From positions 1 through 7,470 of the forward strand of contig JAEOTI010000781.1 in NCBI GenBank assembly GCA_016839955.1: a stretch of 7,470 nucleotides of DNA, written 5' to 3'. This DNA is from Candidatus Hodarchaeota archaeon. GTDB taxonomy: Archaea > Asgardarchaeota > Heimdallarchaeia > Hodarchaeales > YT1-057. Made by a program: the position numbers and the translations under genes. Positions within the stretch are counted from its first letter, which is position 1. Every line of letters begins with the position of its first letter. Below the pieces are notes generated by a model, which had not been told where the DNA came from, made no database searches, and saw nothing but the letters and a program-made list of their open reading frames with translations. Shown piece by piece: positions 5,417 to 7,470 of this stretch.

Positions 5417-7470
5417 TTGCCTGAATCATCTTTTCTACAACCGACAGACGAAACTGTTCCAACTGAGTCAACTTCCTTAATGCAATTAGTTAGGCTCCTT
5501 GAACAGGAGATAAGTGGTCAATCTGCTCGAAATGCTTGTGCTATATTATCTACTTATCACCGGATTCAAGCTTCACCCGGTTACAAAGAAGCAGCACAGT
5601 TTTGCATGCGTGAACTTAATATAAATGGTATAGAAACCGAGTTATTAGAATTCCCTGCAAAAATTGGTGAACAATTTTGGGCTTTGAAGTCATTTGAATT
5701 TTGGTCAATACATTCTGCTCGATTACAAGCAATCCTTCCAAATGGAAGACGCTTAACTTTAGCAAACTTTCGAGAGCATCCTCTTTCGATTATCCAGCGT
5801 AGTAAATCTACTCCGCCTGAAGGAATAATAGCTGCTGTTGTAGATGTTGGTGATGGAGAGGATCCAAGGGATTACGAAGGAATTGACGTAAAGGACAAAT
5901 TTGTTTTATGTACAGGAGATGTTGGAATTGTCCACAGATTAGCTTGTGAACAGCATGGAGCAATTGGAATAATTAAGGAGTCAATATTTGGAACAAAGTT
6001 ACAAGGACAACCTTCACTAGAAACTGCTTTAAAATATGCTTCTTTTTGGTGGGAACGAGCAGGTCCTAAGAGTTTGGGGTTTGTCATATCACATTTTCAA
6101 GCACAATGGTTACGGAATACCATCGAGGATGGCAAAGAAGAGGTAAAATTACAAGCATTTGTTGATGCAGAATTTAAGGAAAGTACAATTGACATTGTTA
6201 CTGCCACCATACCAGGACAAACGGACAATGAAATAATATTGACGTCTCATCTATGCCATCCGGCCCCTGGAGCAGATGATAACGCTTCAGGTGTCGCGGT
6301 TGGGATAGAGACTATGAGTGCTTTAGCTAATTTAATCCGAAAAGGTGAATTACCTAAACCTCGGAGAACAATTCGTTTAATTTTACTTCCTGAAACCACT
6401 GGAAGTTATGCATATTTATCATATAGAAATAAACAAGGTACTCTTGAACAGATGTTAGCTGGACTAAATGTCGATATGGTAGGTCAAGATCAAAATAAAT
6501 GTGGAGGAGTGTTTAACGTTGAGCTTGCGCCTGATGTATGTTTTTCTTTTGTAAATATCATAATTAAAACTTTTTTCCAACTCCTTAGTCAAAAAAGTCG
6601 AAAATTTTCAGGATATAAAGATTTTCCTTTGTTTAGATGGTCAAATGTTCCATTTGAAGATGGATCAGATAATTACTTGTTTTGTGATCCAACTATTAAC
6701 GTTCCCTGTGCCGGATTAATCCAGTGGCCTTCGAAATTCTATCATAGTTCGGAAGATACGATCGATCACATAGATCCATTATCACTTTGGCGTTCAGCAG
6801 TCCTTTCGGGGCTATTTATCTATTTTTTGGCAAATATGAACTATAATGAAATCGATTGGGTTTCGAAACTATTAATCACTGAGTTTCAACACCAAGTGAT
6901 TGATGACCAAAAGAAGATTATGTTCCAAGAGTATCTTGAAAAAACTTCAGATCAGTCGGATTCTAGTAATAATAATATTTCTAACACCTTCAAGAAAAAA
7001 CTTATGTATAGAAAGATGATTACAAACAGTGCATTAGAATCCCTTGGAAAATATACAACAGTTGAGGAAAAATCAGCCTTTCAAGAATTGATTAATCTTC
7101 GAGAAAAGGAATTACAAATATTCTTGAAGAATTATATAACATTAGAAGAAAAGGTAGATTTTAGTATAATTTTTGGTACCCCTTGCACAGATCTTGAAAG
7201 AAAAGCAGCAGAAATAATCCCTAAAAGGATTTGGAAGGGACCGGTAGATATTTCCTTAAGTTTTCCTGATTTTGAAAGAGAAGATTGGCAACGATATCGA
7301 AGGTTTCGATATAAACACGGATCATTGAAAACCAAAGTGTCTCTAGCTTGTTATTGGATAGATGACAATCGAACCATATTTGAAATCTCAAAACTTCTTG
7401 AGTATGAGCGTGGTTGGAAAATTCTACCTATGTTGATAGATTATTTCAAACTGCTGGAAGACTATGGCTT
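5417..7470 (+). CDS. M28/DUF4910-like metallopeptidase with PA-like insert and C-terminal winged-helix-type domain (3' end cut)
   Basis: The frame stays open for 684 codons to the window edge. The start is either TTG 5417 (GAGAGG upstream) or ATG 5480, which would shorten it by 21 residues; the family-like part begins at the ATG. Numbering is from the TTG. Residues about 22-125 are an N-terminal helical part containing R-I-Q-A-S-P-G-Y. Residues about 136-255 look like a PA domain inserted in the peptidase. The metal-site motifs are S-H278-L-C-H281-P, A-D-D288-N-A-S-G, P-E326-T-T-G-S, N-V-D353-M-V and F-Y-H443-S-S-E-D-T-I-D. H278, a DD-motif Asp, D353 and H443 correspond to M28 zinc ligands and E326 to the catalytic base; the second Glu of the usual pair is Thr. 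A polar Asn-rich linker lies near 513-525. Residues about 608-684 resemble the winged-helix-type domain closing COG4310/DUF4910 proteins (YWIDDNRTIFEI, then a helix ending LLEDYGL), where homologues end, so little is missing. No signal peptide: cytoplasmic. The likely role is an aminopeptidase-like hydrolase of unknown substrate. Confidence 0.9.
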   Translation, partial: MPESSFLQPTDETVPTESTSLMQLVRLLEQEISGQSARNACAILSTYHRIQASPGYKEAAQFCMRELNINGIETELLEFPAKIGEQFWALKSFEFWSIHSARLQAILPNGRRLTLANFREHPLSIIQRSKSTPPEGIIAAVVDVGDGEDPRDYEGIDVKDKFVLCTGDVGIVHRLACEQHGAIGIIKESIFGTKLQGQPSLETALKYASFWWERAGPKSLGFVISHFQAQWLRNTIEDGKEEVKLQAFVDAEFKESTIDIVTATIPGQTDNEIILTSHLCHPAPGADDNASGVAVGIETMSALANLIRKGELPKPRRTIRLILLPETTGSYAYLSYRNKQGTLEQMLAGLNVDMVGQDQNKCGGVFNVELAPDVCFSFVNIIIKTFFQLLSQKSRKFSGYKDFPLFRWSNVPFEDGSDNYLFCDPTINVPCAGLIQWPSKFYHSSEDTIDHIDPLSLWRSAVLSGLFIYFLANMNYNEIDWVSKLLITEFQHQVIDDQKKIMFQEYLEKTSDQSDSSNNNISNTFKKKLMYRKMITNSALESLGKYTTVEEKSAFQELINLREKELQIFLKNYITLEEKVDFSIIFGTPCTDLERKAAEIIPKRIWKGPVDISLSFPDFEREDWQRYRRFRYKHGSLKTKVSLACYWIDDNRTIFEISKLLEYERGWKILPMLIDYFKLLEDYG

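Noticed and set aside
5872..6087. 71-codon minus-strand ORF, and another at 7132-7335, within the peptidase
   Set aside because: Both lie opposite continuous, motif-bearing M28-like coding sequence. They are antisense shadows.
1..7470. Possible surface-protein-plus-peptidase functional system
   Set aside because: The beta-helix protein is exported and membrane-anchored while the peptidase has no export signal, and about 264 bases with an oligo-T run separate them. Same orientation alone does not support a joint system.

Overview
The window is AT-rich and holds two protein genes, both on the + strand. The likely source is an archaeon, quite possibly an Asgard (Promethearchaeota) lineage. The reasons are a very large secreted NosD/PbH1-type beta-helix protein opening with the 'YIDGNF...GW.GSGTEGQPYFID' style of N-terminus, SPNGGE-type Ig-like stalk domains, a C-terminal membrane anchor with an RKRR tail, and Shine-Dalgarno-like AGAGGT/GAGAGG sites. 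This assignment rests on recognised protein style, not on a marker gene.

Layout. Positions 1-229 are a non-coding leader with a small hairpin, T-rich runs, a weak TATA-like box and a good ribosome binding site. Positions 230-5152 encode a complete 1640-residue surface protein: signal peptide, a right-handed parallel beta-helix of about 1280 residues, a DxDxNG loop, two tandem SPNGGE Ig-like domains, one transmembrane helix and a short basic tail. Positions 5153-5416 carry no convincing gene; they hold a T7 run that could end transcription, a weak coding-like stretch, and the ribosome binding site of the next gene. From about 5417 to the window end runs an M28/DUF4910-like metallopeptidase with a PA-like insert and a C-terminal winged-helix-type domain. 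It is cut by the window edge, probably only a few codons before its natural stop.

The two genes point the same way but are about 264 bases apart, so a shared operon is not shown. The first product is built to sit outside the cell. The second has no signal peptide and looks cytoplasmic. Nothing here links them functionally, and no nitrous-oxide reductase genes are present to justify a literal NosD role.

The most distinctive structure is inside the first gene. A 67-residue module interrupts the beta-helix ladder four times (residues 358-424, 603-669, 868-934, 1089-1155), and the four copies align without a single gap. In the peptidase, the usual Glu-Glu of M28 enzymes reads Glu-Thr, and an expected GSDH motif reads GSDN. 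I do not see a defence system, CRISPR array, RNA gene or mobile element.
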